Positions 36,670 to 44,354 of a stretch of DNA of 64,000 nucleotides are shown here, piece after piece (position 1 is the stretch's first letter; every line of letters begins with the position of its first letter). The translations under genes were made by a program, and so were the position numbers. The notes beneath the pieces were generated by a model that made no database searches, was not told the origin of the DNA, and saw only the letters and a list, made by a program, of their open reading frames with translations. The stretch is from Actinomyces glycerinitolerans. GTDB taxonomy: Bacteria > Actinomycetota > Actinomycetes > Actinomycetales > Actinomycetaceae. The DNA lies in assembly GCF_900098745.1 (NCBI RefSeq), contig NZ_FQTT01000010.1:62001-126000 (forward strand), in the 5' to 3' direction.

Positions 36670-37116
36670 ATGGGAAAGGCCATCATTTCAGTCCTGGGGA
36701 ACCTCCTGACGGCCTGGTTCAATCCTACCGCAACCAGCAGTAGCGAAACCTCGGCGTCCAGCTCTCCCGACTGCTGGGACATCGTGGCTGACAAGCTCAC
36801 CTACCCGATGATCGACGGTGAGACGGACCGCGAGCGCGCCGCCCGCTGGGGCCGGCAACGCCTAAGCGACCTGGGTATCGCTGCCGAACTGACCGCGCGC
36901 GCGGCAATGACCGCGCCAACAAGCGAGCTGCGCGAGCGCGCCTGGTTCGCCAGGGCAGCCCTGCTCGACGCCCTGGCCGCCGCCGGTGGTGATCTCGTCG
37001 GCGATGGACCGGTCAGGCTCCCGGCATCGCCCCCGCCGTCGTCTCCGCCGTCAGCGGCGTCACCCGCTGCGGCGTCTCCGGTCCGCATGTGCTCCGATGA
37101 AAGGAGCACCCGATGA
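36670..37116 (+). CDS. Hypothetical element protein
   Basis: 148 residues. A hydrophobic start (AIISVLGNLLTAWF) and a Ser-rich linker precede a helical body with an ETDRERAARWGRQRLSDLGIAAELTARAAM pattern. The C-terminus is a Pro/Ser/Ala-rich tail. There is no recognised family. The stop overlaps the next start (ATGA). Confidence 0.5.
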   Translation: MGKAIISVLGNLLTAWFNPTATSSSETSASSSPDCWDIVADKLTYPMIDGETDRERAARWGRQRLSDLGIAAELTARAAMTAPTSELRERAWFARAALLDALAAAGGDLVGDGPVRLPASPPPSSPPSAASPAAASPVRMCSDERSTR

Positions 37117-37658
37117 ACACACTGGTGACACCGCATCCGTTCGTCGCCCCGGCGCGGCCGGCGGCGAAGCCGGCGTCGAAGTACCCAACCAAGGCGGAAC
37201 TGTCCCGCCTGTTCGTGGACGCCGATGGTGCCTACGACCCGAGGGCTGCCGTCTACCCGCTGCACGCCGACGCCGCCCGCGTCCGTGAGCAGGTGGACTC
37301 CTGGCTGGCCCGCAGGGTCGCCTCAGAGCACAACACTGAGGTGCCCGAGCCGCCGGCGGGGGCGATGCCGGACTTCACCCCCGAGCAGCGGGAGTGGATC
37401 AACTTCCAGCTCGCCTCCGCGGAGACCGCGGCCCGCGCCACCGGGTTCGAGGAGGGGACTCGACTCGGTTACCGCGGTGGTCGCGTGGTCGGCCGTGCCG
37501 AGGGCCGTGCCGAGGTGACCGAGGTGGTGGCTGGCGCGTTCGCCGGCTACGTCGATGAGGAGGCTCACGCCGCCGCACATATCCGCGCCGACCGGGCACA
37601 GCTCGCAGAGGTCATCAAGACCTTGGGAGCCGCGTCGGAGAGGGGGGCCGCCGCATGA
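37113..37658 (+). CDS. Hypothetical element protein
   Basis: 181 residues, largely helical. The N-terminus is Pro/Ala-rich; the middle (DFTPEQREWINFQLASAETAARATGFEEGTRLGYRGGRVVGRAEGRAEV) has regular Arg/Gly and Glu spacing like phage-satellite coiled-coil proteins. Both ends overlap neighbours by 4 nt, tying it to the Rep-type ATPase gene. Confidence 0.55.
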   Translation: MNTLVTPHPFVAPARPAAKPASKYPTKAELSRLFVDADGAYDPRAAVYPLHADAARVREQVDSWLARRVASEHNTEVPEPPAGAMPDFTPEQREWINFQLASAETAARATGFEEGTRLGYRGGRVVGRAEGRAEVTEVVAGAFAGYVDEEAHAAAHIRADRAQLAEVIKTLGAASERGAAA

Positions 37659-38947
37659 GCGACGCCTCTCCCTTCAACAACGATGACGGCGCACGGCAGT
37701 TGCGCGTTACCTGGGTGGACACCATCACGCCCCGTGCGGTCCGTTGGGCCTGGGAGTACGAGGGCGACGGGCGTATACCCGTCGGCTCCCTGTCCCTCGC
37801 GGCTGGGCGGGAGGGAACCGGCAAGTCATCCTTCGGTATCTGGCTGGCCGCGCAGATCACCCGCGGAACCCTGCCCGGCGCATACCGGGGCCAGGCGCGC
37901 CGCGTGCTGTACGTCGCCGTTGAGGACTCCTGGGAGTACACCCTTGTCCCCCGCCTCATGGCCGCCGGTGCCGACCTGTCCAAGGTTGGGCGCGTGCAGG
38001 TGCAGGAGGCCTTCGGGGAGGAGGTCACCATGAGCCTGCCCCGGGACAACACCGCCCTGGAGGAAGCCATCGCCGCGAACGACGTAGCGCTTGTGGTTGT
38101 CGACCCGCTAATGTCCCTTCTGGGGGACGGGCTGAGCGCGTCACGGTCACGTGAGGTGCGCAGAATGCTTGACCCTCTGGTGAGGATCGCCGACCGGACC
38201 GGCAGCGTCGTGCTGGGGATCGCGCACCACAACAAGGGCGCCCACACAGACCCGATCATGGCTGTGTCCGAGTCCAAGGCGTTTACGGACGTGCCTCGCT
38301 CCGTGTTCGCCTTCGCCCGCGACGACGGCAACGACTGCCGTGTGGTGTCCCAGACGAAGAACAGCCTCGGCAGGGACGCTGCCTCGCTGCCTTCGTTGCA
38401 GTACACCATTGAAGAGGCTACGGTTCCGCTGCCCAACGGGGAGGAGGCCCATATCGGGCGTTTCACCCCGCAGGGCGTCTCCGAGCGCTCTGTGACCGAT
38501 CTGCTGCGAGCCAAGGATGACGGGGAGGACGCCGACGAGCGCAGCGCGGCCGAGGCGTTCATCGTCGACTTCATCGGCTCCCGGGGCGGGGAGGCCGGTG
38601 CCGGGGAAGTGATCAAGGCGGGACGCGCAGCGGGGTTCAGTGAGCAGGCATTGAAGAACGCCCGCCGCCGCTGCAAGAGCCCCAGGATCACCACCCGCAA
38701 GGCCAGCATGGGGCAGGGTTGGGTGTGGGCCTTCGAGTCCGAAGGTGCCACGAAGGTGCTGAAGGTGCCATGTCCTGAAAAGACGACACCTTCAGCACCT
38801 TCGGTGACACCTTCAGCCGACGAAGAGGAGACACCACCACAACCAGCCGAGGCCGGCACCTGCCCCCACGGCGCACCCGAACCCGACCTGTGCGCCGAGT
38901 GCGGCGGGGCGACCGGAACCGCGCTCGCGGGAGGTGACCGGCCATGA
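37655..38947 (+). CDS. RepA-like RecA-fold ATPase (AAA_25)
   Basis: 430 residues. Walker A is GREGTGKSS (51-59); Walker B is ALVVVDPLMSLLG; GIAHHNKG and VPRSVFAFARDD are sensor-like motifs of RepA/RecA-fold hexameric helicases of plasmids and phages. A helical wHTH region (EAGAGEVIKAGRAAGFSEQALKNARRR) and a C-terminal four-cysteine zinc motif (CPHG, then DLCAECGG) follow. Probably the replication helicase of the element. Six GAAGGTG units in two orientations lie inside the gene at 38741-38814. Confidence 0.82.
   Translation: MSDASPFNNDDGARQLRVTWVDTITPRAVRWAWEYEGDGRIPVGSLSLAAGREGTGKSSFGIWLAAQITRGTLPGAYRGQARRVLYVAVEDSWEYTLVPRLMAAGADLSKVGRVQVQEAFGEEVTMSLPRDNTALEEAIAANDVALVVVDPLMSLLGDGLSASRSREVRRMLDPLVRIADRTGSVVLGIAHHNKGAHTDPIMAVSESKAFTDVPRSVFAFARDDGNDCRVVSQTKNSLGRDAASLPSLQYTIEEATVPLPNGEEAHIGRFTPQGVSERSVTDLLRAKDDGEDADERSAAEAFIVDFIGSRGGEAGAGEVIKAGRAAGFSEQALKNARRRCKSPRITTRKASMGQGWVWAFESEGATKVLKVPCPEKTTPSAPSVTPSADEEETPPQPAEAGTCPHGAPEPDLCAECGGATGTALAGGDRP
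38741..38814 (+). repeat. Iteron-like GAAGGTG array inside the Rep gene
   Basis: GAAGGTG starts at 38741, 38752 and 38761; its complement CACCTTC starts at 38787, 38796 and 38808. Two copies on each side form a perfect 17-bp inverted repeat (38751-38767 with 38787-38803, 19-nt loop). Placement inside a Rep gene recalls origins such as lambda oriO. Confidence 0.8.
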
Positions 38948-39189
38948 GCAACGGCATCATCATTGACGAGCGCGGCAACATGTGGAAGATCGACACCGGT
39001 GAGGTCGAGATTCCCGCTGCGCGGCTGATAGAGGTCACCGGCTACTGGTGCCCGGTCTGCCACCTTCCCCGCACCCCATACCCCGGCGACCAGGGGATAC
39101 ACCCGACCTGCGCCGAGACCGCGGTCGGGCGGCGTGTCCGTGAGGCCCGGCGTCGGGAGTGCCGCAGGAAGAAGGGCCGCGCCTCCTAG
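38944..39189 (+). CDS. Small zinc-ribbon-like protein
   Basis: 81 residues. CPVCH near position 36 and HPTC near 54 form a possible C2-HC zinc knuckle. The C-terminus is very basic (RRVREARRRECRRKKGR), suggesting nucleic-acid binding. The ATG overlaps the Rep-type gene stop (ATGA). Last gene of the operon that begins at 36399. Confidence 0.6.
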   Translation: MSNGIIIDERGNMWKIDTGEVEIPAARLIEVTGYWCPVCHLPRTPYPGDQGIHPTCAETAVGRRVREARRRECRRKKGRAS

Positions 39190-39331
39190 TCCAACTGACT
39201 CGTCCTGGTGGCTCCGTCGCCCCTCGCCCGCGCGGTAGGGGTGGCGGGGCCACTGCCGCGTTGCTACGGGGGTCTAGCCCTGCACGCGCCTCTCCCTGGG
39301 CTGCCGCATCATGAAGGATCGGATTCACAGG

Positions 39332-39360
39332 TTGCACTTCCGACTGTCCGACAGTAGTCT
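39332..39360 (+). promoter_or_regulatory. NYN gene promoter with operator palindrome in the spacer
   Basis: TTGCAC (39332-39337), 17-bp spacer and TAGTCT (39355-39360). The spacer contains ACTGTC-C-GACAGT (39343-39355), a perfect 6+1+6 palindrome that a repressor could use. Confidence 0.55.
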
Positions 39361-39371
39361 TGCCTCATTGC

Positions 39372-39402
39372 TCCCCACCGCTCACATCTGGGTTGGTGGG
39401 GA
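39372..39402 (+). terminator. Hairpin with T-run in the NYN leader (attenuator-like)
   Basis: TCCCCACC pairs with GGTGGGGA, followed by TTTTCTCTT. It begins about 5 nt after the predicted transcription start and ends 24 nt before the NYN start codon. It could also terminate transcription arriving from upstream. Confidence 0.6.
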
Positions 39403-39425
39403 TTTTCTCTTCCCAGGAGTGGCCG

Positions 39426-40106
39426 GTGGACAGCTCACTACGTGTCGTCGTCGTCATGGACTATCAGAACGTACACCTCACAGCCCATGGCATCTTCGTA
39501 CCCGACCGCCAGCTGTGGGAGGCACTCATCTCGCCGATGAACTTCGCCCGCACAGCCGTACGTCGCCGCAACGACAAACAGCGCTCAGGGTTCCCCCCTG
39601 GTGAACTCGCCGCTGTCTACGCCTTCCGCGGCTTACCCAACTCGGCCTACGACTCAGCACAGCACCGCCGCGCTACAGCCCAGGCACATCAATGGCGTCA
39701 GGAAGGGGCCATCGTCGAGCTGCGAGACCTCAAGTACGACTACCAGCGACAAGCAGACGGCACTCCGGCCACCAACATCCACGGGCGCAAGATTCCGACG
39801 GGACCAGGACGGGAGAAGGGCGTAGATGTACTCGTGGCACTGACCTGCATGCGCCAAGCCCAACGCAACGACATCGATGTCGTCATCCTTGCCTCGCGGG
39901 ACACGGACCTCGTTCCCGTTCTTGACACACTGGTTGACATGAGGAAAGAGAACGCTGCTATCGCCAAGATAGAAACTGTCGCATGGTTCGACTCCGAGCA
40001 GCGTAAAGGCGGCAGCCTACGTCCAACTGGTGGCCGAAGGGTATGGAACACCAATATGGATCGAGCCTGCTTCGAGGCATCGCTCGACCGTCATGATTAC
40101 CGTTAG
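39426..40106 (+). CDS. NYN-domain (PIN-like) ribonuclease
   Basis: 226 residues. The NYN fold starts with VVVVMDYQNVH (catalytic Asp and Asn). The metal-binding block EKGVDVLVALTCMRQAQRNDIDVVILASRDTDLVPVLD is the classic Limkain/LabA-type signature. AGGAG 7 nt upstream fixes the GTG at 39426. NYN proteins cut RNA; on mobile elements they can serve in defence or RNA processing. The promoter has an operator and a terminator-like leader, so expression looks tightly controlled. Confidence 0.85.
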   Translation: MDSSLRVVVVMDYQNVHLTAHGIFVPDRQLWEALISPMNFARTAVRRRNDKQRSGFPPGELAAVYAFRGLPNSAYDSAQHRRATAQAHQWRQEGAIVELRDLKYDYQRQADGTPATNIHGRKIPTGPGREKGVDVLVALTCMRQAQRNDIDVVILASRDTDLVPVLDTLVDMRKENAAIAKIETVAWFDSEQRKGGSLRPTGGRRVWNTNMDRACFEASLDRHDYR

Positions 40107-40146
40107 ACCTGTGAGCTTTATCTGATCAAGCGATCAAGGGGTACCG

Positions 40147-40839
40147 GTGGCGGGAGGGCAGGCGTTTGAGTGCCTAGGATCGCCACTCGGGCGTGCCTGG
40201 CGGGGTTTTCGCGGCCCTCCACCAGCACGTGGGGTGGGCTGCAAGGCTCCCAGATCGGCTCCTGCGCACTCACTCCCCGGGCACCTTGACATCGCCAGCA
40301 CCCGCGAGCGCCAACCCCACCTTGGGTTACGGCCAGGACACAATCCACAACACCATGCGCAACACCTGGGCAACGTACAGGCCGACAGCCCCGTATCCGC
40401 GTTTGGTGACTGGAACGTCATCCTCAACAGCCACAACGACATCCATGACGGCATCGTGCTGCACGCCCAGACCGGCCGCAGCACATCATCCTCACCCCCC
40501 GAGGCCAACGACCTCATGGCGGACCCCGACCGGGCCATGCACAACCTTAACGAGACGGTGCGTCTCCTCGCCACTCATGACCTGCGATCCGAGCGCACCG
40601 TCGAGCTTCCCAACCCGGCTTTGGAGTACGGCCACCACGGTCTCGGTCACCTCGTCCTGAACGCCTACCTCATCCCCAAGGCGGCCGAGCGGGTGGACAC
40701 CTACGGGCTCACCTACCAGTATGCCGAGCTGGCTGGCTATTGCTGCAACCGGATCGTCAACATCCTCACCAGCCCCGCCTACCCCGGCCCCCGATGCCTA
40801 TCTCACCCGCATTGTTCCCTCACATGGACTTTCCGCTGA
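40147..40839 (+). CDS. Hypothetical protein, possibly disrupted
   Basis: 230 residues from a GTG. Only the part from about residue 84 (SAFGDWNVILNSHNDIHDGIVLHAQTG, then LMADPDRAMHNLNETVRLLATHDL and LEYGHHGLGHLVLNAYLIPKAAERVDTYGL) looks coding; the first 80 residues are Pro/His/Arg-rich and the end (CLSHPHCSLTWTFR) looks out of frame. The next frame continues with a sensible protein, so a frame shift near 40790 is possible. No family recognised. Confidence 0.4.
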   Translation: MAGGQAFECLGSPLGRAWRGFRGPPPARGVGCKAPRSAPAHSLPGHLDIASTRERQPHLGLRPGHNPQHHAQHLGNVQADSPVSAFGDWNVILNSHNDIHDGIVLHAQTGRSTSSSPPEANDLMADPDRAMHNLNETVRLLATHDLRSERTVELPNPALEYGHHGLGHLVLNAYLIPKAAERVDTYGLTYQYAELAGYCCNRIVNILTSPAYPGPRCLSHPHCSLTWTFR

Positions 40840-41093
40840 CCATGGTGGTCGCAATCCGCGCATCCCACACACAGGGGGCGGCCGTCATAAAGTGGGAGGT
40901 GCGCGCCACCAGCACCCCCGCATACGTGTGGGTCAAGCGCGAGTCGGACACCGCAGCCTTCGTCCGTCGCATCTTCCACAGCCAGCTGAGCCTGTTCACC
41001 TATAATGACACCTCGATGCTGACTGAGCGGAAGATCGCCCACGCCTTAGAACAGGAACTACACGTTCCCGCACATACTGTCTTCATCCGCTAA
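40824..41093 (+). CDS. Hypothetical small protein (or continuation of the previous gene)
   Basis: 89 residues from the ATG at 40824: MDFPLTMVVAIRAS, then a beta-rich stretch (AAVIKWEVRATSTPAYVWVKRESDTAAFVRRIF) and a C-terminal helix. No ribosome site precedes the ATG, which favours it being the displaced 3' part of the upstream gene. No family recognised. Confidence 0.4.
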   Translation: MDFPLTMVVAIRASHTQGAAVIKWEVRATSTPAYVWVKRESDTAAFVRRIFHSQLSLFTYNDTSMLTERKIAHALEQELHVPAHTVFIR

Positions 41094-41123
41094 CCACCCC
41101 CACTCATACAAGGAGTCCCTACC

Positions 41124-41684
41124 ATGACCACCCCCATGCCCGCCCCGACTCCTGCTCCGGCTCCGCCTCCGCCGCCCGCGCCTGTCCCGTCCATTAGGGA
41201 CTACGCCCGCGCCAAGTGGGCCACCACCCCCAAGGCCGTGCGCCGCGTCATCATCGGCGGTACCGCTGCCGTCCTGGCGATCATCATCGCCATGGCAACA
41301 GGCCTGTTCAGCAAAGTGCCCGGAGCACACGACTTCGGTGAATGGGTGCTTGTTGACCAGACCAAACAAATGACGGTCGACGAGATACGCTGTGATGGCA
41401 CAGTCAGTTACAGCGTCGCCCCGACTGACTACTACACCTCCGCCATTGATGGCGTGTTTCATATCATCCCACCTAGGGGTGAAACATTGACTGTCAACAT
41501 GGAAGAAGATGCCGACTGGGACGGTACCTATCGTCCGTCCTACGTCGCGACCAACCTGGAAACCTACACGTTCGATATTGCACTGGTTCACGTCCGCGCC
41601 TGGGGCTCCACGGGAACGTTCCAGATCACGTGGCACGGGTTCCACAGCGAACCCGTGACGTGGGCCGGAGCATGCAGCCGCTGA
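41124..41684 (+). CDS. Membrane-anchored protein of the element
   Basis: 186 residues. A Pro/Ala-rich cytoplasmic head (PAPTPAPAPPPPPAP), one transmembrane helix (about 41-60), and a beta-rich outer domain of about 120 residues with two cysteines that could pair (RCDG and GACSR). ACAAGGAGTCCCTACC precedes the ATG. Could be a superinfection-exclusion or surface protein of the element; that is a guess from topology only. Confidence 0.6.
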   Translation: MTTPMPAPTPAPAPPPPPAPVPSIRDYARAKWATTPKAVRRVIIGGTAAVLAIIIAMATGLFSKVPGAHDFGEWVLVDQTKQMTVDEIRCDGTVSYSVAPTDYYTSAIDGVFHIIPPRGETLTVNMEEDADWDGTYRPSYVATNLETYTFDIALVHVRAWGSTGTFQITWHGFHSEPVTWAGACSR

Positions 41685-41697
41685 CCCGCCACAAAAG

Positions 41698-42510
41698 GAC
41701 ACACATGCCGCGCGCAAGACCACCAGCGCGCTGACCGCCACCGGTACCGGCGCGAACGCTAAGGGGGTCGCGTACAACGCCGTCCTGAACGCGCTCGGCG
41801 ACTACGGGCACGCCGCCGAATCCACACTGTTCATGTCCGCACGCGGCAAGGCGTCCAACGCGTCCCCCGAGCTGATCGGGCTGATGGGCAGGCGGTTCGT
41901 CGTGACCTCGGAGACGGAACGCGATCAGCCGCTCGCGGCTGCGATGATGAAACAGCTAGTGGGTGGGGACCCGATCACCGCGCGCCCGCTGTACGGCAAC
42001 CCTGTGACGTTCACGCCCACTCACACGGCTCTGATGGTCACCAACCACCTGCCGAAGGTTGCCGGGGACGATGCGGCGGTGTGGCGGCGTATCCGCGTGA
42101 TTCCTTTCGACGTCACCATTCCCGAGGCGAAGCGTGACCCCGAGCTTGGGGAGAAACTGAAGCTGGAAGCCGACGCCGTGTTGGCGTGGGCGCTCGACGG
42201 CTGGGCCGACTACCGCGCCAACGGGATGCCGACGGCGGCGAAGGTCACCGAGGCCACCAACCGCTACCAGGCCGATTCGGATACGGTGGCCCGTTTCATC
42301 TCCGAGGCGTGCGCGGTCGCCCCGGCGGCGCGCGTGGGAGTTCAGGAGCTGTTCGGTGAGTTCCAGGCGTGGGCAGCGGTCGACGGCGCAGACCTGATCG
42401 GCAAGCAGGCCTTCGCTCGTCAGGTCGAATCACGAGGTTTCGTGAAGCGTCGCGCTGCAAGCGGGTTCGTTTTTCGTGGGCTCGGACTTCGAACCGACGA
42501 GGAGGGATAG
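41698..42510 (+). pseudogene. Phage/plasmid primase-helicase (D5/P4 type), 5'-truncated
   Basis: The frame encodes a superfamily-3-type helicase C-terminal half: TGTGANAKGVAYNAVLNALGDYG (a degenerate Walker A), LFMSARGKASNASPELIGLMGRRFVVTSETE, GDPITARPLYGNPVTFTPTHTALMVTNHLP and DDAAVWRRIRVIPFDV, then the D5 C-terminal wing. The primase half is missing, and no start codon precedes the Walker A region in this frame; the first ATG (41833) falls after it. The gene begins abruptly 20 nt after the previous stop, so a deletion or replacement removed the 5' end. Confidence 0.75.
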
Positions 42511-42532
42511 AACCGCATCGTCATGACATCTA

Positions 42533-42570
42533 AGGGGTGTCTGCTGCCGAGATCGGTGGCAGACACCCCT
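42533..42570 (+). terminator. Strong hairpin after the primase/helicase remnant
   Basis: AGGGGTGTCTGC pairs perfectly with GCAGACACCCCT (12 bp) around a 14-nt loop that contains a small extra stem. CAGTTTA follows. It starts 23 nt after the stop. Confidence 0.7.
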
Positions 42571-42667
42571 CAGTTTAGGTAAGTGCAACCTCGCGTGTTC
42601 ACTTGATGTTCACCTTCCCTCAGTTTGTACCTACGCTTGCACCACGCCGTAAACGTTGGAATCATGC

Positions 42668-42759
42668 GGTAGTGCACTTTGTGTACTTTCAGGAGCAAAC
42701 TTCTATACGCGCGCGCACGCGAGGGACTTTACCCATGAAAGTACACAAAGTGCACTACC
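42668..42759. repeat. Perfect 24-bp inverted repeat, 44-nt spacer
   Basis: 42668-42691 and 42736-42759 are exact complements (cores AGTGCACTTTGTGTACTTT and reverse). The spacer is ACGCGCGCGCACGCG-rich. The position behind the helicase remnant suggests a replication or partition site of the element. Confidence 0.85.
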
Positions 42760-43135
42760 CGCCCGCTCTCCCCGCCTTGATGAGGCGGGACCGCCTTCGT
42801 CATGCCCGGATCGTCGTTGTGGGCGCGCCTGGGGCACGATCGCCGTCTCCCCGGACGCCAGCACATGAGCGAGGCCGCGAGGCCCCCAGATCGCCTCCTG
42901 TGAAGCCTCAGTACCGTGGCCTCATCCTCCGGGCCGATCCGCGAGCGCCGGCCCGGCCTCCGGTCACGAACACGCAACCGGCCACGGCCCAGCACGGGAC
43001 CTCCTTGATTCGATTCTTCCCGCGCGATACCAGGCCGAACCCACCAACCGCGTTAGCGAAATTGGGTACAGATTCAGGTAACGGCGAGGTATACTGTGTG
43101 TGTTAATAATTCCAACTCCTAGACAGGAGCAAACC

Positions 43136-43426
43136 ATGTCCACCACCTACGGTCGCAACACCAGCCCCACCGACGACCTCGCCCTCCTCCTCGGCGACGC
43201 CACTCCGCGCGTGGTGCGCACCGCCGCCGCCCAAGGCATCCGCCTCGCCGAGGACGGCACCGAAGTGATCGAGCAGCCCGCGGACCCCGGCCTGCCTCCC
43301 CAGCCCGACGACGACGACGAGGAGGAGGACGACGCCGCCGATCCCGTGGCTGTGGCTGCCACCCGCGGTGGGGCGCGTATCGCCCGTACCGCCGCCACCA
43401 TGACCGCCACCACCGCACTCCTCTAA
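43136..43426 (+). CDS. Small acidic protein, first gene of the repeat-protein operon
   Basis: 96 residues from an ATG with CAGGAG upstream. A helical start (DDLALLLGDATPRVVRTAAAQGIRL), a proline segment and an unbroken acidic run (PDDDDEEEDDAADP), then an Ala/Arg/Thr-rich tail. A TATACT -10-like box lies about 45 nt upstream. No family recognised. The next gene starts 12 nt later, so it is probably co-transcribed. Confidence 0.6.
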   Translation: MSTTYGRNTSPTDDLALLLGDATPRVVRTAAAQGIRLAEDGTEVIEQPADPGLPPQPDDDDEEEDDAADPVAVAATRGGARIARTAATMTATTALL

Positions 43427-43438
43427 GGCGAGGCCCCC

Positions 43439-44320
43439 GTGAGCAACGAGTACAGCCTGACCGGGCCGGACGGCCCATTCGGAGCCGACTACCTGCGCCT
43501 CCTGCACGAGGCCGCCGCACTGGAACCAATGCCCCCGACCGTCGCGGAGGCGCTGACCGGGGAACCCGACGAGATCATCACCGCCATGGCCGACACCCTG
43601 GACGACGACGGCACCCCCACCCCGGCGCTTACCTGGCAGACGCTGTGGCCGGCGCACCGTGAGCAGGCGAAGCGCCGGATCGCCGAAGCGTTGGAGCACC
43701 TGGCCCTGCACGGCGTGGATGGTGCCGGGGCGGTCACCCTCAACCAGGTCATCTGCCACCTCGGGCACGTGAAGGAGACCAGCGACCTCGACGCCCGCAA
43801 CATCATCCGAGACATTGCCGGGCGCGGCACGCTCACCTCACGCTCAGTCGCCGCCCTGACCGGCCGGCCCAAGACCGAGTTTCCCGACGGGGCCGGCTGG
43901 GAGGGCCTGACCGGCAGGCAGCAGGCCGCCGTCGTGCGCCGCGTCCGCCACGCTGTCAGGCTTCTACAGGACGAGGGCGGCGAGGTGGCCTACAAGACCG
44001 TGATCTATGCGGTCGGCCGACGCGACTTCGACAAGCTAGTGGCCGACCTGTACACCCGGCGGATCATGGGGCAGCTATCCGGCACGGGGAAGGTCCGCAC
44101 CAGCACCGCAGAGAAGGTGTGTGGCACGCCGGAGGGTGAACTGACCCGGTGGGGGCCACGGATGAGCTGGGGGTGGATCGACCCGGCGTGGCGGGACCTC
44201 GCCCGCGAGCGCATCCACCACACCGTGCAGGTCATGCTCAACGAGGGCCTGGACCCGACCTATAGGGCGGTCGCCGCCCGCATCATCAATCACCCACCAG
44301 CCGGCCTACCGCACGCCTGA
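43439..44320 (+). CDS. Unrecognised protein built from three copies of a helical repeat
   Basis: 293 residues. I see three copies of one module at about 32-110, 131-193 and 218-284. Each has V-x-A-L-T-G (or VCG), a variable link, W-x-x-L/I, a helix with R-R/E-R-I/V and A/T-V/L-x-x-L, then a helix ending in V-x-x-x-V/L-G. The second copy is the tidiest (VAALTGRPKTEF, WEGLTGRQQAAVVRRVRHAV, TVIYAVG). The same module recurs twice in the next protein. No known family comes to mind. GTG start. Confidence 0.75.
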   Translation: MSNEYSLTGPDGPFGADYLRLLHEAAALEPMPPTVAEALTGEPDEIITAMADTLDDDGTPTPALTWQTLWPAHREQAKRRIAEALEHLALHGVDGAGAVTLNQVICHLGHVKETSDLDARNIIRDIAGRGTLTSRSVAALTGRPKTEFPDGAGWEGLTGRQQAAVVRRVRHAVRLLQDEGGEVAYKTVIYAVGRRDFDKLVADLYTRRIMGQLSGTGKVRTSTAEKVCGTPEGELTRWGPRMSWGWIDPAWRDLARERIHHTVQVMLNEGLDPTYRAVAARIINHPPAGLPHA

Positions 44321-44354
44321 CCACCACACAGAACCAACACCTTAGGAGACCTAT

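Larger units (their letters stand above)
42511..43135. other. Gene-free stretch with terminator and long inverted repeat
   Basis: 625 bp. It contains the terminator at 42533-42570 and the 24-bp inverted repeat at 42668-42759. A long open frame here (42603-43106) is Pro/Arg-rich and has no coding signature. Confidence 0.55.

Noticed and set aside
42603-43106. A 167-codon frame after the primase remnant
   Set aside because: Pro/Arg/His-rich, no ribosome site, and it crosses the 24-bp inverted repeat.
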